NCBI GenBank assembly: GCA_910576325.1
Contig: CAJTIM010000008.1
Coordinates: forward strand, 114,264 to 178,263
Reading direction: 5' to 3'
Source: Clostridia bacterium
Lineage (GTDB): Bacteria > Bacillota > Clostridia > Lachnospirales > Lachnospiraceae
DNA length: 64,000 nucleotides
The notes under the pieces were generated by a model, which saw only the letters and a list, made by a program, of their open reading frames with translations, was not told the origin of the DNA and made no database searches. Of this stretch, positions 16,954-25,784 are shown piece after piece. The position numbers and the translations under genes were made by a program. The stretch's first letter is position 1; each line of letters starts with the position of its first letter.

Positions 16954-17745
16954 TTGGCTACTATCATTGCACTTACCAATCAGAAGGGTGGGGTTGGCAA
17001 GACCACAACTTCAAGTGCTTTGGCAGCCGGACTTACCAGAGAGGGCAAAAAAGTACTTGGCATTGACCTGGACCCCCAGGGAAATTTTGGGTTCAGTCTC
17101 GGCCTTGATATCGAAGATTCAAAGACCATTTATGAGGTATTTAAATATCAGGTTCCTATCGAAGCTGCCATTCAGCCTACGGAATACTGTGATCTCATTA
17201 CTTCCAATATTCTTTTAAGCAGCGCAGAGCTGGAGTTTAACGAGCCCGGAAGAGAGCTGATGCTGAAAAGGCTTCTGATGCCGATAGAGGATCGCTATGA
17301 TTTTATCATCATCGACACGCCGCCGGCTCTGAATATTCTGACGGTCAATGCTTATGCGGCGGCTGATTATCTGATCATTCCTATGGTTGCGGAGATTCTC
17401 AGTATCGTGGGCGTTGCACAGATTAAGGAAACCATCAATTCCGTCCAGCAGTCCGTGAATCCCAACCTTCATGTCCTGGGGATTGTACTGACAAAGTTTA
17501 ACCGGCGTACCATTCTGGCCCGGGAGGTGAAGGAGATGGCGGAGAATATTGCCGCTCAGATTCACAGCTCCGTATTCGAGATACAGATCCGGCCCAGCGT
17601 GACCGTTGCGGAGGCTCCGGCCCACGGAGAGAGTATTTATGACTATTCTCCGCTTTCCAAGCCCTCCTTGGATTACAAGGCATTTGTACGGGAGGTATTG
17701 TATAAGATCAGTCAACAGGAGGTTCTTCATGGCACGCAAAAGTAA
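16954..17745 (+). CDS. ParA/Soj-family ATPase (263 aa)
   Basis: This is a deviant Walker ATPase of the ParA/MinD superfamily, which positions DNA or protein cargo in the cell. It shows KGGVGKTTT (about residues 11-19), GIDLDPQGN (Walker A') and FIIIDTPP (Walker B). The start is TTG (16954-16956), preceded by CGGAGG at good spacing. No parB follows, so it is not a standard chromosome partition pair. Instead it overlaps by 17 nt a ComFB-domain gene, and it is divergent from the fliD operon. It may position the flagellar or chemosensory apparatus or another cargo; that is inference from the neighbours. Confidence 0.85.
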   Translation: MATIIALTNQKGGVGKTTTSSALAAGLTREGKKVLGIDLDPQGNFGFSLGLDIEDSKTIYEVFKYQVPIEAAIQPTEYCDLITSNILLSSAELEFNEPGRELMLKRLLMPIEDRYDFIIIDTPPALNILTVNAYAAADYLIIPMVAEILSIVGVAQIKETINSVQQSVNPNLHVLGIVLTKFNRRTILAREVKEMAENIAAQIHSSVFEIQIRPSVTVAEAPAHGESIYDYSPLSKPSLDYKAFVREVLYKISQQEVLHGTQK

Positions 17746-18730
17746 CAAGACGGCACATGTTTTGAATTTACTCTCGGGAGGGGAACCGGAAAAGGAAGTG
17801 CAGCAGCCTCAGGAAGCAAAGACTGAGGCTGAAACTACGACTGCGAAAGAAGAACCGGAGCCGGCGAAGGCCGAAGCTGCTCCCGCTCCGGCTCCGACGC
17901 CTGCAATCACCCAGGCGGCCGCACCGGAGGTTCCTTCTAATATTTCGATTATTGACAACGGAGCGAAAGAAGCCGACGCCTTAGCAGCGCAGATTCATGA
18001 AGAGCTTTTGAAGGAGCTGGAAAAAGAAGAAGGAGCTGCGGTGACCGCTTCGGCTCCTGTGGAAGAGCCTTCAAAAATGGAAGAGGGTTCCCAAAAGGTG
18101 GAAAATGCAGCCATATCGGAAGCTCCTAAGCCGGAAAACATTCCTGCCGCGGAGCCTCAAAAAGCTGAAACTCCTTCCGCTTCTGCTGCCGAAGCGCCTA
18201 AGGCTGAAATACCCGCTGCTCCTGCTACAGAAGCACCTAAAGCTGAGATACCCGCTGCTCCTGCTGCCGAAGCGCCTGAGGCTGAAATACCTGCCGCTCC
18301 TGTCACGGAACAACCCAAGGCTGAAACTCCTACTGCTTCTCCGGAAGCTTCTAATGCAGAAATTTCCGCTCCCACCCCGGCAGAACCGGAGCCGGAACAG
18401 GAAGAAGTTTTAGAGCTTTCACCCGATCCGCTGACAGAACCGGAACCCCCGGCAGAACCGGAACCGGATTATGTGATGCTGAATGTGATGCAGCGTATAG
18501 TGGAGGACAAAATCATTTATTTTATGAAACAGTTTGAGGTCTGCACCTGTCCGCGATGCAAGGCGGATACAATTGCCCTTACGCTGAGCGGGCTTCCGTC
18601 CAAATATAAGATTGTAGATAAATTCGCGGTGGATCCCCTGGTGAGCTACTACACCGGCCGGCTTATCAGCCAGATTACGGTGGAGGCTTTGAAGGCTTGT
18701 ACCCAGGTAAAGGACAATCCCCGCCATTGA
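17729..18730 (+). CDS. ComFB-domain protein with long Pro/Ala/Glu linker (333 aa)
   Basis: The last about 85 residues are a ComFB (late competence development) domain: an MLNVMQRIVEDKI helix, the cysteine motif CTCPRC and ALTLSGLPSKYKI. The first 240 residues are a low-complexity tether, including repeats of the form EAPKAEIPAAPA. ComFB proteins in other bacteria have been reported to bind cyclic dinucleotides, which would fit a motility-adjacent switch; this is family knowledge plus inference. ATG 17729 follows CAGGAGG and overlaps the end of the ParA-like gene, so the two are coupled. A zinc site at the three cysteines is likely. Confidence 0.75.
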   Translation: MARKSNKTAHVLNLLSGGEPEKEVQQPQEAKTEAETTTAKEEPEPAKAEAAPAPAPTPAITQAAAPEVPSNISIIDNGAKEADALAAQIHEELLKELEKEEGAAVTASAPVEEPSKMEEGSQKVENAAISEAPKPENIPAAEPQKAETPSASAAEAPKAEIPAAPATEAPKAEIPAAPAAEAPEAEIPAAPVTEQPKAETPTASPEASNAEISAPTPAEPEPEQEEVLELSPDPLTEPEPPAEPEPDYVMLNVMQRIVEDKIIYFMKQFEVCTCPRCKADTIALTLSGLPSKYKIVDKFAVDPLVSYYTGRLISQITVEALKACTQVKDNPRH

Positions 18731-18820
18731 TATACCTTCCCGGTCCCGGCAATTATCCCCGGTATTTGCCGGACAGGCAGAGAATTTATAAGAAATACCT
18801 ACAGAAATCGGAGTCATTTT

Positions 18821-19549
18821 ATGGAACACGAAGCACATACTTCCTATACGGACATTAATACGCTCCCGGAGATACCGAAAGATTTTGCAAACCAGGCTTA
18901 TCAATTTCAAGAGCTGATGATGATGTACAACTGCGCCATCCGGGAGGTCCGTACCAAGCTTGAGGTTTTGAATGACGAGCTGAGCATCCGCCATAAGCGC
19001 AACCCCATCAAGCACATTACCTCACGCATCAAACGGCCTTTGAGCATTATTCAAAAGCTGCAGCGTTATGACGCTCCCTTCACGGTGGAGGCTGTGGAGG
19101 AAATGCTGAATGATGTGGCCGGCATCCGGGTTATCTGTTCCTTTATTGATGATATTTATGCCATTGCGGATATGTTGCTTCAGCAGGATGATATTACACT
19201 TATCCGCCAAAAAGATTATATTCAGGCTCCCAAGCCCAACGGCTACCGCAGCCTGCACTTAATTGTGCAGATTCCGGTATTTTTTTCCGAGCAGAAGCGA
19301 AATATGCGTGTGGAGGTACAGATCCGCACAATCGCTATGGATTTATGGGCCAGTGTGGATCATCAGCTTAAGTATAAGCAGGATGTGGAGAATCCGGAGG
19401 CCGTTTCTGCCGAGTTGAAGGAATGTGCGGAGATAATCGCCCAGACAGATGCCAGGATGCTTGCGATCAAGAATCAGATTTACTGCAATGAAAAGCTTCA
19501 CAAGTCCTGGCAGGATAAATTTGAAAAGCTGGAGATACCGCTGCGATAA
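18821..19549 (+). CDS. Small alarmone synthetase (RelQ-type GTP pyrophosphokinase)
   Basis: This single-domain RelA/SpoT synthetase transfers pyrophosphate from ATP to GDP or GTP to make (p)ppGpp. It has the synthetase motifs DVAGIRVIC, PNGYRSLHLIV and EVQIRTIAMDLWASVDHQL. It lacks the hydrolase, TGS and ACT domains of long RelA, and its length (242 aa) fits RelQ/YjbM. A C-terminal helix region follows. It is third in the plus-strand group after the ParA-like and ComFB genes (90-nt gap) and ends at a bidirectional terminator facing spoIIIAH. Confidence 0.9.
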   Translation: MEHEAHTSYTDINTLPEIPKDFANQAYQFQELMMMYNCAIREVRTKLEVLNDELSIRHKRNPIKHITSRIKRPLSIIQKLQRYDAPFTVEAVEEMLNDVAGIRVICSFIDDIYAIADMLLQQDDITLIRQKDYIQAPKPNGYRSLHLIVQIPVFFSEQKRNMRVEVQIRTIAMDLWASVDHQLKYKQDVENPEAVSAELKECAEIIAQTDARMLAIKNQIYCNEKLHKSWQDKFEKLEIPLR

Positions 19550-19601
19550 TATCTGGTATGTTATTACACAGACAACAGCGTATTTTCAATACGAACTACG
19601 A

Positions 19602-19633
19602 ACAAGAGCCCGGCAATACTGCCGGGCTCTTGC
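19602..19633. terminator. Bidirectional terminator between relQ-type gene and spoIIIAH
   Basis: CAAGAGCCCGGCA and TGCCGGGCTCTTG form a perfect hairpin with a four-base loop between convergent genes. T-rich DNA follows on the plus strand only weakly. Confidence 0.75.
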
Positions 19634-19635
19634 TG

Positions 19636-20319
19636 TTACTCCGCTTCCGCCATAGGCGTAATCACAATATTTTCTCCGGAAATTCCGGTTTTACGCTTCA
19701 CGATGTCCTCAATCTGTGCCCGGCCTGCGTCGTCGATCTCCGTCATATTCACAACCACATCTGCCTGCCCGTCAGTGATGCTTACCACCACATCCTCAAA
19801 GCCCTTGGCCTGCAGAAGAATCTCCGCGGCGGATTCGCGCTCCGCAACGTCTGTCAGAGCAATCATGCTGTCAATGGCTTCCTGCTTCTGGGCGTCGGAA
19901 ATATTTGTGTTGTTGATGACCTCCAGCAGAATTTCCTTATTCCTGGAGCGAAGCTGCTCTCTTGTCACCTTCGCCTCAGCGGAAAAGCCTACCCCGGAGG
20001 TGGAATTTGCCAACACGGCCTCCCCCGGATTCTCGTCCTCTCCAAGCTCCGCCGTATCCAGATCCGACGCATCCTGGTCAAGACTTGCGATGTCGCCGTC
20101 CGCAAACTGCAGCTCCTCAAGTCCTGTCTGGGCATATAGATCCTCTGCGGAAATATCGGCCGCAATGTTGTCCTCATCCTCTTTTGTGGCTGCATCCGAG
20201 CCTGCCGTAATGCTGGCAGAGTCAAGCTTTGTTCCGGAATAGTTTAAGTACCCTGCTACCGCGATCATAATAGCCAGCGCGGTAATGATCATCTGGTTTT
20301 TCTTGAATATGTTCTTCAC
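19636..20319 (-). CDS. spoIIIAH: Stage III sporulation protein AH
   Basis: SpoIIIAH sits in the mother-cell outer forespore membrane and pairs with forespore SpoIIQ to form the feeding-tube channel. The 227-residue protein has one N-terminal membrane helix (about 11-27), an acidic linker (about 35-115) and a C-terminal YscJ/FliF-like ring-building domain with SDAQKQEAIDSMIALTD and VVSITDGQADVVVNM. It is the last gene of the eight-gene spoIIIA operon and overlaps spoIIIAG by 4 nt. Confidence 0.93.
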   Translation of the reverse strand: MKNIFKKNQMIITALAIMIAVAGYLNYSGTKLDSASITAGSDAATKEDEDNIAADISAEDLYAQTGLEELQFADGDIASLDQDASDLDTAELGEDENPGEAVLANSTSGVGFSAEAKVTREQLRSRNKEILLEVINNTNISDAQKQEAIDSMIALTDVAERESAAEILLQAKGFEDVVVSITDGQADVVVNMTEIDDAGRAQIEDIVKRKTGISGENIVITPMAEAE

Positions 20320-20933
20320 TTTGAACCCTCCATCTTCATTATTTTTATTTTATGTGCCTCCACGGGAAATAATGCCTCAACTGCCTCCAGAATATTCTGT
20401 TTTACCGCGGCATTTCCTCCGCCCTCGGCAATTACAATCACTCCCTCCACCACAGGCTCTAATTCCTGTACCACATAGGGGGTCCTTTTTCCATCCTCGC
20501 CTTCCTCATAAACCGTTGTTTCCTCCCTTTCATTCTCCTGGGTGGTCCGACTGCCTCCCTGGGAATCTGTCTCCTCCACCCGCTGGCTCCTGGAGGGCGC
20601 GTCCTTCTCCACCACCTTTTCCGAGGAGGAGCGAAGGGTAATCATGACCTCCACCCGGCCTACGCCTTCTACCTTCTGCAAAACCTCCTTTAAGCGTTCC
20701 TCCTGCTGCCGCTCATAGGAGCTTTCCGAAAATGACTGTTCCGTACCCTTTAAGGTATCACCACCGTCCGAAGCTTCTTCTGCCCGGGACTTTTTTTCCT
20801 TTCCCCGATCTGCCGGAATTGCGATGACCAGCAAAAGGACGCCGAAGAGCAGGAGAATCAGCAATTGATCCTTTTTCAGCTTTTTAATCTCCTTCCGGTT
20901 TTCCGATTTCAATATGGATTTCAGGAATTTCAC
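20316..20933 (-). CDS. spoIIIAG: Stage III sporulation protein AG
   Basis: SpoIIIAG forms a large ring in the mother-cell/forespore channel. It has an N-terminal membrane helix (about 26-42), a low-complexity charged linker and a ring-building domain (VEGVGRVEVMITLRSS to the end) with the usual inserted beta segment. GTG 20931-20933 is preferred as start because it is six bases from AAGGAG, whereas the TTG one codon before is too close. It overlaps the end of spoIIIAF. Confidence 0.9.
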   Translation of the reverse strand: MKFLKSILKSENRKEIKKLKKDQLLILLLFGVLLLVIAIPADRGKEKKSRAEEASDGGDTLKGTEQSFSESSYERQQEERLKEVLQKVEGVGRVEVMITLRSSSEKVVEKDAPSRSQRVEETDSQGGSRTTQENEREETTVYEEGEDGKRTPYVVQELEPVVEGVIVIAEGGGNAAVKQNILEAVEALFPVEAHKIKIMKMEGSK

Positions 20934-21402
20934 CAATTTCTCCTTCCCGGGGGGCCTTGCCCTTCTCCTGACTTTGCCGTTCTTGCTCCTTTATCCAGCT
21001 TTCCTGAATTTGCTGTTCCTGTTCTTGTTGTTCTTCTTGTTGCTTTTCCTCTCTTTGTTCCTCTTCTTCTCTTTGTTCTTCTTTTAAGCTCTCCGCCTCA
21101 TCCCGGGCCTCGTATAGCTTTTCTTCCAGATGTCTCTGATATTCCTCCTCTATGGCTTCCTGCTTCCTTAAAAATTCCTGAAGCTCCCGGTCATAGGTCT
21201 GCCTGGCGTAAGTCTCATCTAACTGCTGCTCCAACCCAAGAGCTGTCAGAAACGGGGATATGACAAGAATCATCAAAACGATCCCCATAAAAAACTGCAG
21301 ATATTTGCGCTGATTTTTCTCCGGAAGCACGTGAAGCACAACTACCATCAGCAGAGTATAAAATGCAATATCCTGTATCCATCCAAACAATAATTCTTTC
21401 AT
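20884..21402 (-). CDS. spoIIIAF: Stage III sporulation protein AF
   Basis: This is a small membrane component of the SpoIIIA complex. Two hydrophobic helices (about 10-28 and 34-55) are followed by a long Glu/Gln-rich coiled coil from residue 75 to 150. The EEQREEEEQREEKQQEEQQ stretch is longer and more repetitive than usual. The end overlaps spoIIIAG by about 50 nt. The ribosome site before ATG 21402 is weak, so translation may depend on coupling with the upstream gene. Confidence 0.85.
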   Translation of the reverse strand: MKELLFGWIQDIAFYTLLMVVVLHVLPEKNQRKYLQFFMGIVLMILVISPFLTALGLEQQLDETYARQTYDRELQEFLRKQEAIEEEYQRHLEEKLYEARDEAESLKEEQREEEEQREEKQQEEQQEQEQQIQESWIKEQERQSQEKGKAPREGEIGEIPEIHIEIGKPEGD

Positions 21403-21491
21403 AAGATTTGATTCCCGTTCCGTAATATATCTATCCGTACTCCGTTTCCCGAAAATTCACAATTCCGTAATACTGCTGTCAATCTCCTGCT

Positions 21492-22775
21492 TCACCCTCT
21501 CACCGACACCGTAACCACCGCAATCGTCAGCATAAACAGCACCGCCGTTGTAAATACGACCCGGAACAGCAGTCGGATGCCCTCCCCTACTCCGGCCACA
21601 CAGCCGGTCATCCGCTTATCCGACACCGGCTGAAGGAGGGCCGCCGCCAGCTCCAGAAGCATCATCAGCACTCCAAGCTTGACTAAGGGCATCAGGCAAA
21701 TCAGCACAATAACAACCAATGCAGCAACGCCGATGCCGTTTTTTATAAGAACGGAGGAGCCCAGGACCACATCCGTTACGGAGCCGGCGATATTTCCGAT
21801 ACCGGGAATCATTTCCGCCGCCCTGCTGAACAGAGTGGTTTTCAGGGAATCCACAGCCGGATTTAAAATACCCTGGATGGTATTGAAGCCTATCACCACC
21901 GCAAGCATGGATTTCAGAAGCCATACGGTGACCTTAGAGGCCATTTCCTTCATCTGCGACAAATACTCCTCCTTCGTCAGATGATTCACAAAGACAAGAA
22001 TCACATGTACCTGAATCAACGCCATCAGCCCATTTTGGATAAGCCTCTGGATAAAATAAATCAGTCCCAGAAAAAATTCATAGAACACCAACGCCGTAGT
22101 ACTGCCCGAGGCCATCGTCACAGCCAGACAGAAGGCCGGGACAAGCACATTCATAAAATCCTGGATTCCCAAAAGCACCTCTCTTGTAATCTCCATAGCC
22201 CCGGAAAATATCTGCAAGAGAATCAGAAACAGCAAAAGGTACGTTATCTCAAAGCTCACCTCCGCAATCTGCTGATTCTGAAAAATATTCGAGAAGTTGG
22301 ACATAAGGGCCGCCGCTATGCCAAGCAGCAAAATGGAGAGCAGAAGATGTTTCTCGGTGCGCCAGTTATTTTGCAGCTGCTCCACCACTGCCGCCACAAA
22401 GCCCTCCAGGGTAAATGGCTGCTCTCCACTCAAAAGCTCCATAACCGTATTTTCAAACTGAAATTCTCCGCCTAAGATCTCATCCACCGACTGTTCAATT
22501 TCGTCAAAGTCCAATTCATCCACCATTGAGAGATCCGCTTCCTGCAATTTAAGGGGTATGAAGCGTTCTCCCTTCTGATCTTTAAGAGGCTTAACATCCT
22601 CTGCGGCCTCTACTTCAAGCGGTAAAAAGCACGCGCCTGCAAACATCCCCAGTAAGAGGCATCCGCTTGCAAATCGTGACAATCCGCATAGCCTAGCGGT
22701 CGTCACAGCTTGCAGCAATGCGAATAGCCCTATATACCGGAAATTTTTCTTTCTCTTTTTTATTCCCTCTCTCAT
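21492..22775 (-). CDS. spoIIIAE: Stage III sporulation protein AE
   Basis: SpoIIIAE is the polytopic membrane subunit of the sporulation channel. The 427-residue protein has an N-terminal hydrophobic signal (about 33-52), an acidic luminal segment and then seven or so membrane helices from about residue 140, including the conserved GFNTIQGILNPAVDSLKTT and AAEMIPGIGNIAGSV loops. It begins 2 nt after spoIIIAD. The gap to spoIIIAF (89 nt) is wider than the other joints. Confidence 0.92.
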   Translation of the reverse strand: MREGIKKRKKNFRYIGLFALLQAVTTARLCGLSRFASGCLLLGMFAGACFLPLEVEAAEDVKPLKDQKGERFIPLKLQEADLSMVDELDFDEIEQSVDEILGGEFQFENTVMELLSGEQPFTLEGFVAAVVEQLQNNWRTEKHLLLSILLLGIAAALMSNFSNIFQNQQIAEVSFEITYLLLFLILLQIFSGAMEITREVLLGIQDFMNVLVPAFCLAVTMASGSTTALVFYEFFLGLIYFIQRLIQNGLMALIQVHVILVFVNHLTKEEYLSQMKEMASKVTVWLLKSMLAVVIGFNTIQGILNPAVDSLKTTLFSRAAEMIPGIGNIAGSVTDVVLGSSVLIKNGIGVAALVVIVLICLMPLVKLGVLMMLLELAAALLQPVSDKRMTGCVAGVGEGIRLLFRVVFTTAVLFMLTIAVVTVSVRG

Positions 22776-22777
22776 TG

Positions 22778-23161
22778 CTATGTCCCCAGGAATCCGCGAA
22801 TGGTTTCTAAAAGGGCTGTGATAATCGGCATACTGACAGCCAGAATAGAAAGTTTGCTGAACACTCCGATCTGCCCGGCAATGGCTCCATAACCCGCGTC
22901 CCGGCAGATATCCGAAGCAAACTCCGCTATATAGGTGATGCCGATGATTTTAAGCAGCGCTTGTATATAAGAGCTTTGAATGGAAATGGAGCTTTGGATC
23001 AGCTTCACGCTCTCCACTACTACCTCAAGCTTCTCAGCTGCCAAGAGCAGCAGAAATACACTTGTGGCAATGCTGAGATAGACGGAAAATTCCGGCTTTA
23101 CCGCTTTTATCTGAAGTGCCAGAAGAACACCGGCAATTCCAATCATGGCTGCCTGCAGCAT
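22778..23161 (-). CDS. spoIIIAD: Stage III sporulation protein AD
   Basis: This 127-residue protein with four hydrophobic helices is homologous to SpoIIIAC at its C-terminal half. It carries YIAEFASDICRDAGYGAIA, the family signature. It is part of the membrane core of the spoIIIA complex. A 121-nt non-coding gap separates it from spoIIIAC, unlike the tight joint seen in most genomes. Confidence 0.9.
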   Translation of the reverse strand: MLQAAMIGIAGVLLALQIKAVKPEFSVYLSIATSVFLLLLAAEKLEVVVESVKLIQSSISIQSSYIQALLKIIGITYIAEFASDICRDAGYGAIAGQIGVFSKLSILAVSMPIITALLETIRGFLGT

Positions 23162-23282
23162 ATTAAATCCCCCTTAGTCCGGTCCCATAATATTCCTCCC
23201 GGTATACCCGCATAAAATCAATTCCCTGCCGCTCATATAAGCGTCCGTAATTCGATTTGTATACAACGCGGAATATTACTCT

Positions 23283-23477
23283 TTACAGTGCAAAAAGTCT
23301 CTGCATAGTATCAAATAAGTCAAAAATATATGGCAGAATCCAGAACAGCACCAGCACCAGGCCGGCGAGGCTGGTGAGAAAAGCCTGCTCCTCCCGCCCG
23401 CTGTGCTTTAGAATCTGACTAAGTACAGACACAAGGATTCCGACCGCCGCAATTTTAAATATGAGATTGACGCTCAT
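23283..23477 (-). CDS. spoIIIAC: Stage III sporulation protein AC
   Basis: This 64-residue protein has two hydrophobic helices, beginning MSVNLIFKIAAVGILVSVLS, which matches SpoIIIAC in size and sequence (GREEQAFLTSLAG loop). ATG 23475-23477 follows GGGAGGAAG. The longer reading in this frame runs back into spoIIIAB and is not used. Confidence 0.9.
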   Translation of the reverse strand: MSVNLIFKIAAVGILVSVLSQILKHSGREEQAFLTSLAGLVLVLFWILPYIFDLFDTMQRLFAL

Positions 23478-23490
23478 AGCTTCCTCCCAT

Positions 23491-24009
23491 TTACACCAAA
23501 AGTATGACCAGGAAAATGCCTCCGGCCACTCCCAAGCTTTGGTACAATTTCTGTTTTGTCCGGGCTGCCTCCTGGGACTCCCGAATACGAAGCTCCAGCT
23601 GCTCCAGATAAAGCTCAATGGAAGACAGCTGCATTTCCAGATCAAGGTATCCTAAGACCTCGCCCAAGCTCCCCAGCTGCTCCTTGTCCTCCCGTTTCAG
23701 ATGGGTGCCGGACAGCTGGGCTTTAATCTGGGCCTGCCACAGCTCTCCGAAGGTTCCGTTTTCCGGATTTTCCATCTGCTTTGCAAGCTCCTCCAAAAAG
23801 CTTCCGAACGGTTCCTTCATGCGGACCGCAATACTGGCAAACGCATCCGGCAGAGGTGTCTTCGTATATTTAATCTCTCCCCGCAGCATATAAATCATCT
23901 GCTTCAGCAGCCGCAGCTCCATACAGCGTCCCTTTAAGTCATTGCTGAAACTGACGCCGATTCCTGCGGCCGAGGCCAAAATCAGCAAGGCGCCGATTCC
24001 TTTTAACAT
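23491..24009 (-). CDS. spoIIIAB: Stage III sporulation protein AB
   Basis: SpoIIIAB is a T2SS GspF-like membrane protein of the channel complex. The 172-residue protein has an N-terminal hydrophobic helix (about 4-20), a cytoplasmic helical domain with LLKQMIYMLRGEIKYTKTPL and a C-terminal hydrophobic helix. It overlaps spoIIIAA by 7 nt and is followed 13 nt later by spoIIIAC. Confidence 0.92.
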   Translation of the reverse strand: MLKGIGALLILASAAGIGVSFSNDLKGRCMELRLLKQMIYMLRGEIKYTKTPLPDAFASIAVRMKEPFGSFLEELAKQMENPENGTFGELWQAQIKAQLSGTHLKREDKEQLGSLGEVLGYLDLEMQLSSIELYLEQLELRIRESQEAARTKQKLYQSLGVAGGIFLVILLV

Positions 24010-25046
24010 AAAACTCTCCCCCTTTCATCCAGGATTTGCCGGACCATGCCGGGCCGGGCTTCATAACTCTCCTCCTGAATCATTCCTGTTCTTATTCCAT
24101 TATCCGCTTCACCGGACTCCGATGATTTCCGGCTCTTTGATATCCGCCTCCTCTGCCCGGCAAAACCCATAATCACATAGCGTTCAAAGATTTGCTCCTC
24201 TGCCAGCCTTTGAAGAAGAGGCTTGGAACGGATATCATCGAGAGAACTTCCGTGAACCGTAGCAAGAAGACGGCAGCCGCAGAACAATGCCGTCTCCATA
24301 GCGCGGATGTCCTCTTCACGTCCTATCTCATCCACCGCCAGTACTTCCGGCGCCATAGACCGGATCAGCATCATCATTCCCTCCGCCTTGGGACAGGCGT
24401 CCATCACATCTGTGCGGAGTCCCACGTCATTGGCCGGAATCCCCTGAAAGCAGCCGCAGATCTCGGAGCGCTCGTCCACCACTCCCACCGTATGCCCTCT
24501 AAGGGCCTTTGTCCCATTGGAAATCTGCCGCACCAGATCCCGAAGCAGGGTTGTCTTTCCGCCCCGGGGCGGCGAAATAATTAAGGTATGCTTCAACCCT
24601 GTTTCATCATGGAGAAAGGGCAGTACCTTGTCCCCGCAGCCAATAATCTCATGAGACAGCCGCAGATTCAAACAGGAAATATAACGGATGCTCTTCACCT
24701 TGTCCCCTTCCAGCACAGCTTTTCCGGACACTCCCAGGCGGTGCCCTCCCTGGAGCGTAAGATAGCCCTGCTTTAATTCGTCCTCATAAGCATAGAGAGA
24801 ATATTTTCCCACAAGCTCCATTGTCTCCCGGATTTCCTTTGGCGTCACCGTCCAGGCTCTATCAGGCTCCTTCAAGGCTTCTCCCTGTTTGGAGAGAAAA
24901 TATTCCTCTCCCCCAAGGCGAATCAAAAAGGGCTTATAGGCACGAAGGCGAATCTCCTGAAGCTGTTCAAAATCCACCTCTGCCTGCTCCAAAATTTCCC
25001 GGATATGCCGGGAAAAAAAATGTATGATTTCATTCTTGTCCTTCAT
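24003..25046 (-). CDS. spoIIIAA: Stage III sporulation protein AA, ATPase
   Basis: This is the motor ATPase of the spoIIIA complex, related to secretion ATPases. It has a Walker A-like SPPRGGKTTLLRDLVRQ (about 160-175), Walker B VLAVDEIG and the conserved RSEICGCFQG. ATG 25044-25046 follows GTGGAGG, and the GTG codon four positions earlier is itself part of that ribosome site. It is the first gene of the operon. I looked for a sigma-E promoter in the 245 nt upstream and found no convincing match. Confidence 0.93.
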   Translation of the reverse strand: MKDKNEIIHFFSRHIREILEQAEVDFEQLQEIRLRAYKPFLIRLGGEEYFLSKQGEALKEPDRAWTVTPKEIRETMELVGKYSLYAYEDELKQGYLTLQGGHRLGVSGKAVLEGDKVKSIRYISCLNLRLSHEIIGCGDKVLPFLHDETGLKHTLIISPPRGGKTTLLRDLVRQISNGTKALRGHTVGVVDERSEICGCFQGIPANDVGLRTDVMDACPKAEGMMMLIRSMAPEVLAVDEIGREEDIRAMETALFCGCRLLATVHGSSLDDIRSKPLLQRLAEEQIFERYVIMGFAGQRRRISKSRKSSESGEADNGIRTGMIQEESYEARPGMVRQILDERGRVLC

Positions 25047-25234
25047 TTTTACCTCCACAAGGCATACGAATACGGCTCACCCAGGCTGCTTATTCTCACC
25101 GGAACGCCTTGTACCCGCATGTCCATTTGTCTCTCAAGTCAAGCTTGAAAGGGCATTCTTCCGCCTTATAACCTCTGCAAAATATCGGGTAACCATCCCG
25201 TTATCTGAACTGTTAAAAGTATATGAGACCGGAG

Positions 25235-25267
25235 ACAAAAAAAGACTAGCCTTTTTCTTGGCTAGTC
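25235..25267 (-). terminator. Terminator downstream of the PIN remnant
   Basis: GACTAGCC and GGCTAGTC pair perfectly around AAGAAAAA, followed by seven T on the minus strand. It lies 25 nt after the PIN-gene stop and closes the mobile-element region. Confidence 0.85.
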
Positions 25268-25291
25268 AAAAGAGAATAAAATTTTACGTTT

Positions 25292-25784
25292 TCAATACTT
25301 GTCCGAGTCAAACGGCAGCAAAACATTTGCTCGTCCTATTTTTATTTGCGAATACTTTTCACTTGGTGGAACATATACATTTAAATTCTCGAATCCAGCA
25401 TAATCGCCGTCACAAGTCAAAATGCTGTTCACCCCATATGTATGAGCCGCCAAAACATGCTTGATATCTCTTGTATCCAGCAAATATCCTGACCGCTTCA
25501 TCAATTCAAGCATCTTATTTGTTTCTTCCTCTGTCTCTTCATAAGGTAAAAACTCCGACACCGCTCTCACAAACTCAATTGCTTTAAGAACAGAAATATC
25601 AATCTCATCCACAATACTGGGATTTCTTTCTATCAATTGTCTGTCCCTGGCTTTTAAATTTGGCTTTCCATCTGCATACCTCGGCATTCTCATATCTGAA
25701 TACTTATTAAATTCCTGCCGCATAATATCTTCACGTACAACATGTGCAAGCTCTTCATATACAATTCCTGATGAATAAAATGTC
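25292..25784 (-). pseudogene. PIN-domain protein, 5' truncated
   Basis: The C-terminal part of a PIN-type nuclease remains. SSGIVYEELAHV holds the conserved acidic position, and LLDTRDIKHVLAAHTYGVN plus ILTCDGDYAGFENL holds the Asp-rich end. The first strand with the catalytic DTN-type motif is missing. The reading frame upstream runs into IS1634-type transposase sequence (IITYSPK), so the apparent TTG start at 25813 is an artefact of the fusion. PIN proteins are often toxins, but no partner antitoxin gene is visible. Confidence 0.6.

Noticed and set aside
18130..18360. Tandem repeats as a CRISPR or minisatellite
   Set aside because: The repeats are in frame and encode the Pro/Ala/Glu linker of the ComFB protein; there are no spacers.
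25047..25234. Sigma-E promoter of the spoIIIA operon
   Set aside because: I could not find paired -35/-10 elements close to the sigma-E consensus; the true promoter may be atypical.
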